Shown: piece after piece, positions 34,915-43,987 of the stretch
Position numbering within the stretch: position 1 is the stretch's first letter
Layout: the number at the start of each line of letters is the position of its first letter
Source of the DNA: Lacticaseibacillus manihotivorans DSM 13343 = JCM 12514
GTDB taxonomy: Bacteria > Bacillota > Bacilli > Lactobacillales > Lactobacillaceae
Length of the DNA: 64,000 nt
Reading direction: 5' to 3'
NCBI RefSeq assembly: GCF_001435035.1
Contig: NZ_AZEU01000134.1
Coordinates: 27,436 to 91,435 of the forward strand
Translations under genes and position numbers: made by a program
Notes under the pieces: generated by a model
The model's database searches: none
What the model saw: only the letters and a program-made list of their open reading frames with translations
Told to the model about the DNA's origin: nothing

Positions 34915-35647
34915 TGTTGCCAAGTACACGGCGGCATTTATGGCGTTCTGGTATGCATTCAACGAGAAGCACGAAAACTATACACATGCTGACGACTCGC
35001 GCTACTATGATCCTGAATTGAAAGAACAAGTCGATAGAGATGCGCAAGAGGCCGGAGTTAAACAGAAATCAGTTGCCAACAACGATGAACTGCTGTCATA
35101 CGCGGCCTACGTTTACGCAACGGCAGTGGCGATTAAAGTCGCTGATTATATCGGCACCACTCTTGGCGATTTGGTAAAACAGACTGCCAAGCTTGGATCA
35201 TCAATTTACGGCAAGACAATCAAGCCTGACCTATCAATCGTGGATGAACTTCTTGACGGCGTTAAATGGAGCGACCGCATTTGGTCTAATCAAGATGCTT
35301 TGCGTAATGACCTTAAAAAGATGATGAAGAATGCACTACTGACGCACAGCAATCCAATCACACAAAGCCCAGCGCTTCGTAAAAAATTCGGCGTCATGAA
35401 ATATCAGTCGGACAGAATCATTCGAACCGAGAGTGACCGCGTCATGGCACACCAAAGCGTTGTGAACGCACGCGATGCTGGCTACAAGAAAGTTACTTGG
35501 GTGATTAACTCCGGTGCATGTGACATCTGCTTGCAACACAGCGGAGAAGTATACACGTTGAAGCAAGCTGATGGTATGATACCGGCACACCCCAACTGCC
35601 TTTGCTCATGGGCAGCATATGATTCCGGCGATGAAGTGGACGAATAA
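34838..35647 (+). CDS. Minor head protein (SPP1 gp7 / MuF-like)
   Basis: 269 residues. The C-terminal MuF-type domain shows RTESDRVMAHQSVVNARDAG, CDICLQHSGEVY and IPAHPNCLCSW, with the conserved Cys/His cluster. The N-terminal helices likely contact the portal. The start lies 77 bases inside the portal gene in another frame, a long but not unique overlap; later starts would remove conserved-looking sequence. Confidence 0.9.
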   Translation: MTKTPKERIKAFADKQDKQHRQIASDVAKYTAAFMAFWYAFNEKHENYTHADDSRYYDPELKEQVDRDAQEAGVKQKSVANNDELLSYAAYVYATAVAIKVADYIGTTLGDLVKQTAKLGSSIYGKTIKPDLSIVDELLDGVKWSDRIWSNQDALRNDLKKMMKNALLTHSNPITQSPALRKKFGVMKYQSDRIIRTESDRVMAHQSVVNARDAGYKKVTWVINSGACDICLQHSGEVYTLKQADGMIPAHPNCLCSWAAYDSGDEVDE

Positions 35648-35700
35648 CATGTGACCTGAGCAAGTCCCTAAACCGCTCAAAAATAATAGCGTGAAGTGAA

Positions 35701-35755
35701 AGACGTGTGATCGTGGCTGGGCCTTATGGCGTGGCTGGGATCGTTTAGCACGTCT
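35701..35755. repeat. Hairpin with internal direct repeat between minor head and scaffold genes
   Basis: An outer stem AGACGTG (35701-35707) with CACGTCT (35749-35755), enclosing two identical copies of CGTGGCTGGG (35712-35721 and 35730-35739). It lies in the 139-base gap before the scaffold gene. It could be an RNA processing or partial terminator signal. Confidence 0.45.
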
Positions 35756-35786
35756 ATTTGTTTTGGGCTAAACAGGAGGAACCATC

Positions 35787-36314
35787 ATGGCAGAAGAAAC
35801 ACAAACTCAGGAAGAAGTCAAGACAACTGAAGAGCCAACCACATATACGCAGGCTCAGCTTGACAGCGAGGCCGATAAGCGTGCAGCTAAGGCGCTGGAA
35901 ACAGCCAAGGCGAAGTGGGAAGCAGAACAGGCTAAGGCGCTTGAGGACGCAAAGAGTGAAGGCGCGCGGCTTGCTAAGATGTCGGCCGATGAGAAAGCAC
36001 AAGAACTGGAAAAACAACGTCAAGCAGCCTTAGACAAACGTGAGGCTGAACTCAATCAGCGCGAACTGTCCGCAAGCACGAAGTCGTTACTCGTTGATAA
36101 AGGACTGCCAACTGATTTTGCCGGTTCTCTGGTTGCGTTGGGTGACGCTGACAAGATTAAGGATGCTGTTGAGAACATTCAAAAGACAATTCAGGAAACG
36201 GTCAACAAGCAAGTTGAGGCCAAACTGCAAACCGACCCGCCTAAGAATGGTGCTTCTGCCCTTGATGGTGCTGATGATCCATTCAAGAAAATCATGGCAC
36301 AATACAAAAAATAG
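35787..36314 (+). CDS. Capsid scaffolding protein
   Basis: 175 residues behind CAGGAGGAACC. Highly charged and helical, with long Ala/Lys/Glu/Gln runs (AKEAQELEKQRQAALDKRE-like segments around residues 70-95), STKSLLVDKGLPTDFAGSLV, and a C-terminal DPFKKIMAQYKK suited to bind capsid protein. This is the DUF4355-type scaffold common in Lactobacillales phages. It should be absent from mature virions. Confidence 0.9.
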   Translation: MAEETQTQEEVKTTEEPTTYTQAQLDSEADKRAAKALETAKAKWEAEQAKALEDAKSEGARLAKMSADEKAQELEKQRQAALDKREAELNQRELSASTKSLLVDKGLPTDFAGSLVALGDADKIKDAVENIQKTIQETVNKQVEAKLQTDPPKNGASALDGADDPFKKIMAQYKK

Positions 36315-36326
36315 GAGGTAGCTATC

Positions 36327-37244
36327 ATGGCTACAGAAAACAACGATTTACCAGTACGTCTTTATCAGAAACAATTCATCGGTTTAATGCAAACCGTATT
36401 CGGTGTTCAAAGCACTTTCACTCCAACGTTCGGTGCGCTCCAAGCACTCGATGCTGTTCAAAACAATGCAATCGCATTCAGCGTTAAGGCAAATGACGTT
36501 CCGGTTGCTGTTGGCACTTACAACACTGACGCTGACGTGGCATTTGGTTCTGGCACAAGCAATTCCAATCGATTCGGGCCAATGAAAGAAATCGTCTACG
36601 GCGATATTGATGTTCCATATTCCTTTGGTTGGAGCTTTAATGAAGGCATCGATCAGTTAACTGTCAACACCGATTTGAACTCTGCTGTTGCTGATCGCCT
36701 TAATTTACAAGCACAAGCTAAGACGCGGATGTTCAACAGCAAGCTAGGCGCTTACTTAGTTGCTAGTGCTGCGGCTGACCTTGGTGCGGTTACTGATGTT
36801 AACAAGGTGTTCGAGGAAGCCTCCGAACGCTATACGGATCTCGAAGTCGTTGTTCCGGTACGTGCATACGTTACTGCTGAAGTATACAACGCAATCATTG
36901 ACCACCAGTTGGTAACTACCTCAAAGGGTTCCGCCGTAAACATTGACGAAAACGGCATCATGCGTTTCCGCGACATCGTTGTTACCAAGACTCCTGCTCG
37001 TTACATGGCTGGTAAGGCCATCATCTTCTCGCCTGATAACATTGGCCGTGCGTTCACCGGTATCAATGTTGTTCGGACGATTCAATCAGAGAACTTCGCC
37101 GGTGTTGCTTTGCAAGGTGCTGGTAAGGCTGGCCAATGGATCAGCGATGACAACCGTCAAGCAATCTTCACTGCCGGGACGTCAGCAACGACCACCACAT
37201 CCACTGTGGCACCGACTACCACTACTACCACTTCGCACGCTTAA
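36327..37244 (+). CDS. Major capsid protein with Thr-rich C-terminal tag
   Basis: 305 residues following the scaffold gene and an AGGAGGTAGC site. The body matches siphophage major capsid proteins of this group (NDLPVRLYQKQFIGLMQTVF, FGPMKEIVYGDIDVPYSFGW). After residue ~284 the character changes to a Thr/Ser/Ala/Pro tail (SATTTTSTVAP) ending TTTTTTSHA. The same nine residues end the major tail protein, encoded by near-identical DNA. The tag is probably surface-exposed and not part of the fold. It is a plausible acceptor for the glycosyltransferase-like protein encoded next door. Confidence 0.93.
   Translation: MATENNDLPVRLYQKQFIGLMQTVFGVQSTFTPTFGALQALDAVQNNAIAFSVKANDVPVAVGTYNTDADVAFGSGTSNSNRFGPMKEIVYGDIDVPYSFGWSFNEGIDQLTVNTDLNSAVADRLNLQAQAKTRMFNSKLGAYLVASAAADLGAVTDVNKVFEEASERYTDLEVVVPVRAYVTAEVYNAIIDHQLVTTSKGSAVNIDENGIMRFRDIVVTKTPARYMAGKAIIFSPDNIGRAFTGINVVRTIQSENFAGVALQGAGKAGQWISDDNRQAIFTAGTSATTTTSTVAPTTTTTTSHA
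37215..37244 (+). repeat. Shared C-terminal tag sequence, capsid copy
   Basis: Codes for TTTTTTSHA plus stop. The matching copy ends the major tail gene at 40150-40179; the two differ in only a few bases and both run on into TT after the stop. Confidence 0.9.
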
Positions 37245-37312
37245 TTGATTTATCTAAGTCGCCTATCGAAATAGGACAGTACGGGTAACCGGGCGGCTGA
37301 TAGGAGGACAAC

Positions 37313-38191
37313 ATGAAACTTATTTTATGCCAGCCCGCAATTCAGCGGTTTCAGTGGGAGCTTGAAGTCTGCCTAACGAATCTAAAGAGTGTCGGGTTCA
37401 GCATGGAAGACGTTGTTCTTCTGTTCACTGTGCACGACAGCGGCGTCTCTAAGGTGCTTGCTGACAAGTATGGCGTAGAAGTGCACACGTACACAGACAA
37501 ACGCACAGACAAGCAATATATCCCATCTGTGAAACCTTGGCTTTGGTGGCAGTATCTAGCTGAAGACCAAGAACGTGAGAATGAGGACTATTTTTACTTT
37601 GATAGTGACGTCATTTTCCGTAAACGGCCAGACTTCCGAAAACTGAAAGTAAAGCCTGATCGCTGGTTATGTAGTAACACGCTCAGCTATATCAGTGTTG
37701 ACTATATCAAGCAGTGCGAGAACGGTGAAGAGATTATTAAACGCATGGCTGATATTGTCGGAGTTACGTTGGATTCGCTTGAAACAATCAACCACAATTC
37801 TGGTGGTGCTCAGTGGCTCATTAGCCACCCCACCGCTGAATACTGGCGAAAGGTGTACGTAGACAGCAACCGACTATGGCGATACCTGCAAACGGTAGAT
37901 AGCAACATTCAAAAATGGACCGCTGAAATGTGGTCACAGTTGTGGAACATGATGTACTTCAACATCGGGCCCGTCATCAGTGATGAGCTCGATTTTTGTT
38001 GGGCAACTGACCCAGTCAAACGATGGAGTGAAACCAAGATCATGCACAATGCTGGTGCCACGGTTGAAGACAAACGGCTGTTCTTCAAAGGCCAGTATGT
38101 AAACCGAACGCCATTTGATGATGATTTGAGTTTCGTTGATAAGTCGAAGTGCTCTTACAAGTACGCACAGGCAGTAAAGGCGGTGAGATGA
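37313..38191 (+). CDS. Glycosyltransferase-like protein within the head operon
   Basis: 292 residues behind ATAGGAGGACAAC. It starts with a Rossmann-like beta strand (MKLILCQPAI). An acidic metal-binding motif follows hydrophobic residues in DYFYFDSDVIFRKRP (DSD at 97-99), then NHNSGGAQWLI (160-170) and KIMHNAGAT near 242-250, the order seen in GT-A fold nucleotide-sugar transferases. There is no signal or membrane segment, so it acts in the cytosol, where phage heads and tails assemble. It sits directly after the capsid gene and before the connectors, an unusual place for an enzyme. Virion protein glycosylation is inferred from context; the sugar donor is unknown. Confidence 0.75.
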   Translation: MKLILCQPAIQRFQWELEVCLTNLKSVGFSMEDVVLLFTVHDSGVSKVLADKYGVEVHTYTDKRTDKQYIPSVKPWLWWQYLAEDQERENEDYFYFDSDVIFRKRPDFRKLKVKPDRWLCSNTLSYISVDYIKQCENGEEIIKRMADIVGVTLDSLETINHNSGGAQWLISHPTAEYWRKVYVDSNRLWRYLQTVDSNIQKWTAEMWSQLWNMMYFNIGPVISDELDFCWATDPVKRWSETKIMHNAGATVEDKRLFFKGQYVNRTPFDDDLSFVDKSKCSYKYAQAVKAVR

Positions 38192-38529
38192 TGGAGATTT
38201 TAGACGGTGTAAAGCTACGCATTGGTTTGACCGATACAATGCAAGACAACTTGTTGAATGAGCTAATTGAGGACGCCACAGCGCGTGTACTGGCTTATAT
38301 CAATCAAGATGGTGTGATCAACCGGACAGTGCCAAGCGCTGTTACATGGGTAATTAAGGACGTTGTGGTGAAGATGTACAACCGTATTGGTGATGAAGGC
38401 AAAGCTGCCAGCGGTGAGGGCAATGTGTCAAATACATGGGAAACCATTGATCTGTCTAAATATGCTGACGGCCTTGACGTTTATCGCGATTCATCGCAAA
38501 GCCGCCGACCGGGGATGAGGTTCGTATGA
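38188..38529 (+). CDS. Head-tail connector protein (gp6-like)
   Basis: About 113 residues from ATG 38188 or 38191, overlapping the previous stop. It resembles phage gp6-type adaptor proteins (LRIGLTDTMQDNLLNELIEDATARVLAYI, IKDVVVKMYNRIGDEG). It should sit under the portal. Confidence 0.88.
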   Translation: MMEILDGVKLRIGLTDTMQDNLLNELIEDATARVLAYINQDGVINRTVPSAVTWVIKDVVVKMYNRIGDEGKAASGEGNVSNTWETIDLSKYADGLDVYRDSSQSRRPGMRFV

Positions 38530-38822
38530 GATACAATAATCGAATCACCCTCATCAGAAAGGCGCCGCCAGCTAACCCGTTGCATGACAGGCCGACAGAG
38601 ACACGTGAAACTGTAACTTGCCTAACAATCCCAATCACCAGCGCACAAGAACTATCTGTATACGGTCTGGTGAGCACTATGGCCTATGAGATCCACGTAA
38701 AGAATCCCACGTTACCTGTGAACGAAATCGAGATTGACGGTGTCAAATGGACAATCAACAAGACGTTCGTTAATCGCAAGTCAACCGTTTTTATCGTGTC
38801 TGGAGGTGTAAGCAATGGCTAA
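38526..38822 (+). CDS. Head-tail joining protein (head closure)
   Basis: 98 residues with an ATGA overlap. Beta-rich, with the head-closure outline (NRITLIRKAPP, then VYGLVSTMAYEIHVKN and EIEIDGVKWTINKTF). Position in the connector cluster supports the role. Confidence 0.82.
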   Translation: MRYNNRITLIRKAPPANPLHDRPTETRETVTCLTIPITSAQELSVYGLVSTMAYEIHVKNPTLPVNEIEIDGVKWTINKTFVNRKSTVFIVSGGVSNG

Positions 38823-39189
38823 TACCAACGTCACATGGTCAGGACTAGACAAGCTAATGGAAGAACTCGGCGCGAATGCTGGAGCAGCAATTGAAGCCGC
38901 AGATTCAGCGATGAAAACAACTACCGGCAAAGTACAAGCTCAAGCAAAACACATTGCACCTAAACGAACTGGGTTCATGGCAAACAATATCCTAGTTGAA
39001 CCGGTCAAGAAAACAGCTACATCAGTCACTGGAACTGTTGATGCAAAAGCCGATTATTCTTCATTTGTTGAGTTTGGTACGTACAAAATGGCGGCAGAGC
39101 CATTCATCCGTCCTGCGGTTTCAGCAGCACAATCTTTTTTCATTAAAACCACAATGGACAATCTGAAGGAGGCGGCCGCATTCAAATGA
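38815..39189 (+). CDS. HK97 gp10-like tail component
   Basis: 124 residues. VQAQAKHIAPKRTGFMANNI and DYSSFVEFGTYKMAAEPFIRPA are typical of the HK97-gp10 family (neck/tail completion). Overlaps both neighbours by a few bases. Confidence 0.92.
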   Translation: MANTNVTWSGLDKLMEELGANAGAAIEAADSAMKTTTGKVQAQAKHIAPKRTGFMANNILVEPVKKTATSVTGTVDAKADYSSFVEFGTYKMAAEPFIRPAVSAAQSFFIKTTMDNLKEAAAFK

Positions 39190-39551
39190 CACTCTCTGAA
39201 TGGTACGAAGATGCGCAAGCTCAATTGACTGCTGACGGCCTCAATCCTGTATTCGTTCAGCCTGACGTTAAGAGCACATTACCGCTAGTTTTTGTTAATG
39301 TTCACGTTGATTCCGACATGTCATCTAAGACGGGGACACTATCGAGTGTTGGTCAGCAGGTCGACATTTACGACAGTATCGACACACCACCGGCTGAGTG
39401 GGAGGACTTCGTTCGCAAAGTTAAATGGTCGCTCAGCAAGGTGACACGGTGGCAATCACTGACGGCATCTAATTCAATCGACACAAGCATGGGCGATAGC
39501 ACACCATTACGTCGCTGCATGCTTATCATTACTCTAGAAGGAGATTATTAA
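39186..39551 (+). CDS. Probable tail terminator protein
   Basis: 121 residues between the gp10-like gene and the major tail gene, the usual place of the tail terminator. Sequence LPLVFVNVHVDSDMSSKTG and QQVDIYDSIDTPPAEWEDFVRKV fits the fold. It likely caps the tail tube and fixes its length with the tape measure. Confidence 0.8.
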   Translation: MTLSEWYEDAQAQLTADGLNPVFVQPDVKSTLPLVFVNVHVDSDMSSKTGTLSSVGQQVDIYDSIDTPPAEWEDFVRKVKWSLSKVTRWQSLTASNSIDTSMGDSTPLRRCMLIITLEGDY

Positions 39552-39552
39552 A

Positions 39553-40179
39553 ATGGTAGAGATTAATAACGGTATCGAATTCGTGAAAGATACCCCATAT
39601 CGTGGTAAAGACGTTTGGTACTTTATCCAGTCAACAGATCCTAAAGTAGCACCTATCGGCAGTCCTGCAATCTTGCCGGCTCACCAAGAATCTGGCGATA
39701 CGAGCATCGAAGGTGATTCGCTTGATGAACAAACCAAGATGGGTCGTATCATTGCCGCATCCACTAACGAAGACAGCATTGAGCTGACAACGTACATGGT
39801 TCCTGGTGACAAATCACATGAAATCATCATTGACGCTAAGCATGAAGGCCGTCAGGTTAAGGTATGGCGCGTCATTGTTGACCCACGTCTGGCCGTTGTA
39901 GAAGGCGACCACAAAGCCTATCCTGCGATGTTTGGCTATGGTGTTGTTGACAGTGCCGACATCTCAGATGAAGACAGTTTCTCTGAAATTGACTTCACTT
40001 TGAACATCATCGGCAAACTGGCAGACAAGAACGAAGATGGCACACCGGGAACGTTCCCATTATCAGATGAACAGGTAGCAATGCTTGATCAACTTTATGC
40101 ATTCGAACGCCCAGGCGAAAAGCAAGGCGAGTTTGCTGACGGCAGTGTTACTACAACCACTACCACTTCTCACGCTTAA
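39553..40179 (+). CDS. Major tail (tube) protein with Thr-rich C-terminal tag
   Basis: 208 residues behind AGAAGGAGA. The body matches siphophage tail tube proteins of Lactobacillales (VWYFIQSTDPKVAPIG, ITAYMV-like strands, FTLNIIGKLADKNEDGTPG). The last nine residues, TTTTTTSHA, are identical to those of the major capsid protein, although the two proteins are otherwise unrelated. The tag begins right after GEFADGSV. Confidence 0.92.
   Translation: MVEINNGIEFVKDTPYRGKDVWYFIQSTDPKVAPIGSPAILPAHQESGDTSIEGDSLDEQTKMGRIIAASTNEDSIELTTYMVPGDKSHEIIIDAKHEGRQVKVWRVIVDPRLAVVEGDHKAYPAMFGYGVVDSADISDEDSFSEIDFTLNIIGKLADKNEDGTPGTFPLSDEQVAMLDQLYAFERPGEKQGEFADGSVTTTTTTSHA
40150..40179 (+). repeat. Shared C-terminal tag sequence, tail copy
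   Basis: Codes for TTTTTTSHA plus stop, paired with 37215-37244. Codon choices differ at a few third positions, so the amino-acid sequence seems to be what is kept. Confidence 0.9.
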
Positions 40180-40242
40180 TTAGTCGCACACAGAGACGAG
40201 TAGGCTATGGCCGATCTGAGACGAAAATTCAGGAGGATATTC

Positions 40243-40683
40243 ATGTTAGAAATTACGGTAAAAGATCAACCGGTAGAAGCAAAGTTCAATTTTCGTGCTT
40301 TGTTCCGTGCCAACAAGCTGTACAGCTCTGCTGATGGTGCCAACGATGGTGCAAGCTCAATCTGGCTGGCATTCGTGACTGATGATGATATGGCATTGTT
40401 CAAAGCGTTGCGTGTGTTGCTGCCAAAGTCATACACAGATGACGACATCATGGACGTACTCGACAAGGCCGAGGAAGATGGCAAGTCGCAGGAACTGTTC
40501 AAAGAAGTTGAGCAGGAGCTTCACGAATCCGGTTTTTTCAAACACGCAGCGACACGTTGGCTGAACTTGACCGAAAAATACGGGAAAGCATTGACGGACA
40601 AGAAGAACAAGACAGCCGAAGAAAAGATTCAGGAAGCGGCAACCAAGGATACCCTGGACGCAATGAAGAAGAGTCTCTCTTAA
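40243..40683 (+). CDS. Tail assembly chaperone (gpG-like)
   Basis: 146 residues from ATG 40243 behind CAGGAGGATA. Alpha-helical, in the invariant place between tail tube and tape measure. It overlaps by 127 bases an open frame in the -1 phase, as in lambda G/GT-type chaperone pairs. Confidence 0.88.
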   Translation: MLEITVKDQPVEAKFNFRALFRANKLYSSADGANDGASSIWLAFVTDDDMALFKALRVLLPKSYTDDDIMDVLDKAEEDGKSQELFKEVEQELHESGFFKHAATRWLNLTEKYGKALTDKKNKTAEEKIQEAATKDTLDAMKKSLS

Positions 40684-40988
40684 CTGACTTTGCCCGTCAT
40701 GGAATCTATGATCCCGATATGCCGTTCAGATTGTATTTGTGGGAAGCCCGTTCAATGTTGGAAGGGTCATTTTTGCGTGATGTTGACATGCGCCGTGATC
40801 TGATGGAACTTGCCGTCAACATTGCCAATATCCAGAATGCAAAGAACCCTAAGCGATCAGTGAAGACCGGATACAAGAATATTGATAAGGCCGAACAAAA
40901 GATACTCAAACGCAATGGTAATCGAGAAAGAAAGCCCGATGTCGAAATGATTAAAAAACTCAATGCCGCATTTGGAGGTGGTAGCTAA
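40557..40988 (+). CDS. Second tail chaperone segment, probably made by -1 frameshift
   Basis: The frame is open from 40557 to 40988 but has no start codon with a binding site, while the part after ~40680 ([19 protein letters not shown] and onwards) looks fully coding. It lies in the -1 frame of the preceding chaperone. A run of five A at 40574-40578 (GAA-AAA-TAC in the first frame) is the best slip candidate, but no canonical X-XXY-YYZ heptamer was found. The frame as listed would be the GT-like extension. It overlaps the tape measure start by one base. Confidence 0.75.
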   Translation: MAELDRKIRESIDGQEEQDSRRKDSGSGNQGYPGRNEEESLLTDFARHGIYDPDMPFRLYLWEARSMLEGSFLRDVDMRRDLMELAVNIANIQNAKNPKRSVKTGYKNIDKAEQKILKRNGNRERKPDVEMIKKLNAAFGGGS

Positions 40989-43984
40989 TGGCAAACGTAG
41001 TCGCAACATTCACAGCAAACATTGCACCATTCCAAGCGGCAATGGGGAAACTAGCGACCTCAGTAAAAGCTGGCACGGATTCAGCATCGAATGCTGGCCA
41101 ACGTGTCGGCAGTGCAATGACAAGTATCGGCAAGGCGTCCACTGTTGCTGGCTTAGCTGTTGGTGCTATGGCCGCTGGCGCAATCAAGAGTTACGGGACA
41201 TTCCAAGAATCAATTAACAAGGCGGCTGTTATTGCTGGTTCTAGTAACAAGTCACTGAAGGGTGACATGAAGGATCTCGAAACAGAAGCACTTTCTTTGG
41301 GTAAAACGCTTCCTATTAGTGCTGAAGATGCCGGTAACGCGATGATTGAAATGGCTCGTAACGGTGCTTCAATCAAAGACTTAAAAGCTGAGTTTCCAGC
41401 TATTGCCAAGGCTTCTGCTGTCGCTGGTGCCGATTTAGCTGGTACTGCTACAACTGTCCAACAAGCCATGAATATCTGGGGCGGTGGCGCTAAAAATGCT
41501 GCTAAAGATTCAGCAATCCTAGCATTGAATGCCAACATGTCCAATGCCGAAGTCGAAGACATGGGACAAGCATTTGCCAACGTTGGTTCAACTGCTGCCA
41601 CATTGGGAATTGGCATCAAAGACACGTCAACCGCAATCGGATTAATGAGCAATTCTGGATTAGGAGCTGCACAAGGTTCTCAAGACTTGGCTCATGCTTT
41701 AACACTAATGGCACGGCCGACTAAGGTGGCTGCTGGCGAAATGCAAGAGTTAGGGATCAAGTACACTGATGCTTCAGGTAAATTCAAGCCGTTCCCACAA
41801 ATCCTTAAAGAAGTTGCAAAAGCAACTGATGGAATGAGTCAGTCTCAAAAGGTTGCAGCATTAACTAACTTATATGGTGCCGCCGGTGCTAAGGCAATGT
41901 TGCCGCTTTTGATCCAGACAGAGAAAAAAACTAAGAGTGGCAAGTCCGGTTGGGATGCTTACTCTGATTCCCTTGGCAAAGTTAGTGGCTCGGCAAAGTC
42001 CGCAAATAAATATCTGTCTGATAATGCAAACGACATGACTAAAAACGTCGGCCAGTCGCTGGATCAGATGAAAGACGCGTTCGATGCTGTTGTCAAAACT
42101 AGCATTGGTACAATTGCGCCACAAATTCAATCAGTGGCTAATGCCTTGGGAGACTTTGCGACTTGGCTTAACAAATCAAAAAGCCCAATGGCAAGTTTTG
42201 TTAAAGGGTTGATTGCTTGGTCTCCAGTAATTGCTGGTGTGCTTATTGTGTTCGGACTGTTTACAACTGGAATCGGCAAGCTTGTAACGGCAATTACAGC
42301 CCCAGTTAAAGCTATTAAAGCATTGAATGGTGCTTCATCTGGCATGTCTAAACCTATGAGTGCATCTGCTGGTCAGATTGCCGCAATGGGTGCAAAAGCG
42401 GCTGGCGCTGGCCTTGGAATTGGCTTAGCAGCAGCCGGATTTGCTGCACTTGCATTTGGTGTTGCAGCTTTGGCAAAGACCGGCACTGCTGGACTCGTGG
42501 CATTAGCAGCCATGACAGCTTCAATTGTTGTCATTCTTGGGGTTCTCAAACTTGTTGCACCTACATTGACCGCAAATGCAACTGGACTTCTAGCCATGGG
42601 TGCTGCGGTTTTGATGGCATCAGCCGGTATCGCTCTATTGGTTACCGCATTAACTAACTTCCAGAATGCTGGTGGTAATGCAACAACGCTTGTGCTGGCA
42701 ATTGGTGTTGCCATTGCTGGCCTTGCGATTGTCTTCGCGGCTGTTGCTCCGGCCTTGACAGCCGGTTCTATCGGTATGTTGGCGTTTGGAGCGGCAGTCT
42801 TACTCGTCGGGGCAGGGATTGCATTAGCAACTGCTGGGCTTGCATTATTAGCTACTCAACTGCCGGTAATCGCAACCTATGGTACTTCGGCTGCTGTTGG
42901 TATTCTGGCATTAGGCGGAGCACTTATTGTATTCGGTGCTGGTGCGCTAATTGCCGGCGCCGGTGCTGTTGTGCTTGGGGCAGGGTTGGCCGTTGCCGCT
43001 GCTGCCATTGTGCTTGCGGGAGCAGCAACCGTTGTTCTAGCCGCTGGGGTTGCGATCCTAGCAGCTGGTATTGCATTAGCTGGCGCAGCTAGTCTGTTGC
43101 TCGGTGCTGGATTATCAATGGTAGCGGCATCCGGTGTTGCCGCTGGTGCGGCATTGCTTGTTGCTGCTGCTGCTGGTACTGCTAATGCGGTTGCTGATGC
43201 GGCTGGTGCAGTTGCCGCTCTGGCATACGGTGTTGCGTTGGTTGCTCTGGCTGCTGGTGGTGCCTTGGCTGGTGCCGCTCTCGTTGTTCTAGGTGCTGGT
43301 GGTGTTGCCGGAGGCGCAGGGCTTGTTGTTCTTGCTGCTGGCATCGCGCTTGTAGGCGGGGCAATAAAAATCCTTGCTTCTGGCTTGCGTAGCTTAGGTT
43401 CAGTTGTAAGTAGTATCTTCCACGGCATCGTTAGCACGATAAGCAGTGCAATGAGTAGTGCAAAAGGATTCGTAAGCAGCGGTATCCATGGCATTGCGGG
43501 GCTATTCAGCGGTGCTGGTGGTCTTCTAATTGGAGCTGGTCGAGCAATCATGGACGGCTTTTTGAATGGGTTGAAGGCTACATGGGGAGCTGTCAAGAAT
43601 TTCGTTGGTGGCATCGCTTCTTGGATCAAAGCTCACAAAGGACCAATTCATTATGATGCTCGTCTCTTGATTCCCGCTGGTAATGCAATCATGGGTGGCT
43701 TGAATCAAGGACTGCAAAAGTCGTTCGGTGCTGTTCAAAAGACGGTTTCCGGTATGGCGAGCGACATTTCTGCCAACATGTCGGCAAATATCAGCAACTT
43801 TTCCATGGCTGGGACGCAATTCAGATCTGGAGATGTCACGCAGTCGATTGATGCAAGTGAACGAATCACGCCTAACATCATCGTCCAGAATAACGTTGAT
43901 AAGAATGGCATTAACAGTATGGTCAAGGAAGCAGACGCTAATGACGCAGCCGTTAGCAGCTATTTTCGGCCAATTGGAGGGTAG
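40988..43984 (+). CDS. Tape measure protein
   Basis: 998 residues. N-terminal domain ([21 protein letters not shown]) followed by the TP901-type tape measure region ([31 protein letters not shown], [21 protein letters not shown]). Residues ~405-810 are an unusually long stretch rich in Ala, Gly, Val and Leu with many membrane-helix-like segments. A C-terminal helical part with [20 protein letters not shown] follows. It sets tail length and is ejected into the host envelope. The hydrophobic part may form a pore for DNA entry. Confidence 0.94.
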   Translation: MANVVATFTANIAPFQAAMGKLATSVKAGTDSASNAGQRVGSAMTSIGKASTVAGLAVGAMAAGAIKSYGTFQESINKAAVIAGSSNKSLKGDMKDLETEALSLGKTLPISAEDAGNAMIEMARNGASIKDLKAEFPAIAKASAVAGADLAGTATTVQQAMNIWGGGAKNAAKDSAILALNANMSNAEVEDMGQAFANVGSTAATLGIGIKDTSTAIGLMSNSGLGAAQGSQDLAHALTLMARPTKVAAGEMQELGIKYTDASGKFKPFPQILKEVAKATDGMSQSQKVAALTNLYGAAGAKAMLPLLIQTEKKTKSGKSGWDAYSDSLGKVSGSAKSANKYLSDNANDMTKNVGQSLDQMKDAFDAVVKTSIGTIAPQIQSVANALGDFATWLNKSKSPMASFVKGLIAWSPVIAGVLIVFGLFTTGIGKLVTAITAPVKAIKALNGASSGMSKPMSASAGQIAAMGAKAAGAGLGIGLAAAGFAALAFGVAALAKTGTAGLVALAAMTASIVVILGVLKLVAPTLTANATGLLAMGAAVLMASAGIALLVTALTNFQNAGGNATTLVLAIGVAIAGLAIVFAAVAPALTAGSIGMLAFGAAVLLVGAGIALATAGLALLATQLPVIATYGTSAAVGILALGGALIVFGAGALIAGAGAVVLGAGLAVAAAAIVLAGAATVVLAAGVAILAAGIALAGAASLLLGAGLSMVAASGVAAGAALLVAAAAGTANAVADAAGAVAALAYGVALVALAAGGALAGAALVVLGAGGVAGGAGLVVLAAGIALVGGAIKILASGLRSLGSVVSSIFHGIVSTISSAMSSAKGFVSSGIHGIAGLFSGAGGLLIGAGRAIMDGFLNGLKATWGAVKNFVGGIASWIKAHKGPIHYDARLLIPAGNAIMGGLNQGLQKSFGAVQKTVSGMASDISANMSANISNFSMAGTQFRSGDVTQSIDASERITPNIIVQNNVDKNGINSMVKEADANDAAVSSYFRPIGG

Positions 43985-43987
43985 TAT

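Noticed and set aside
42877..43629. A 250-residue open frame on the minus strand within the tape measure gene
   Set aside because: It is Ala/Pro/Thr-rich because it mirrors the Gly/Ala/Val-coding strand; no binding site, and the plus-strand gene explains the region.
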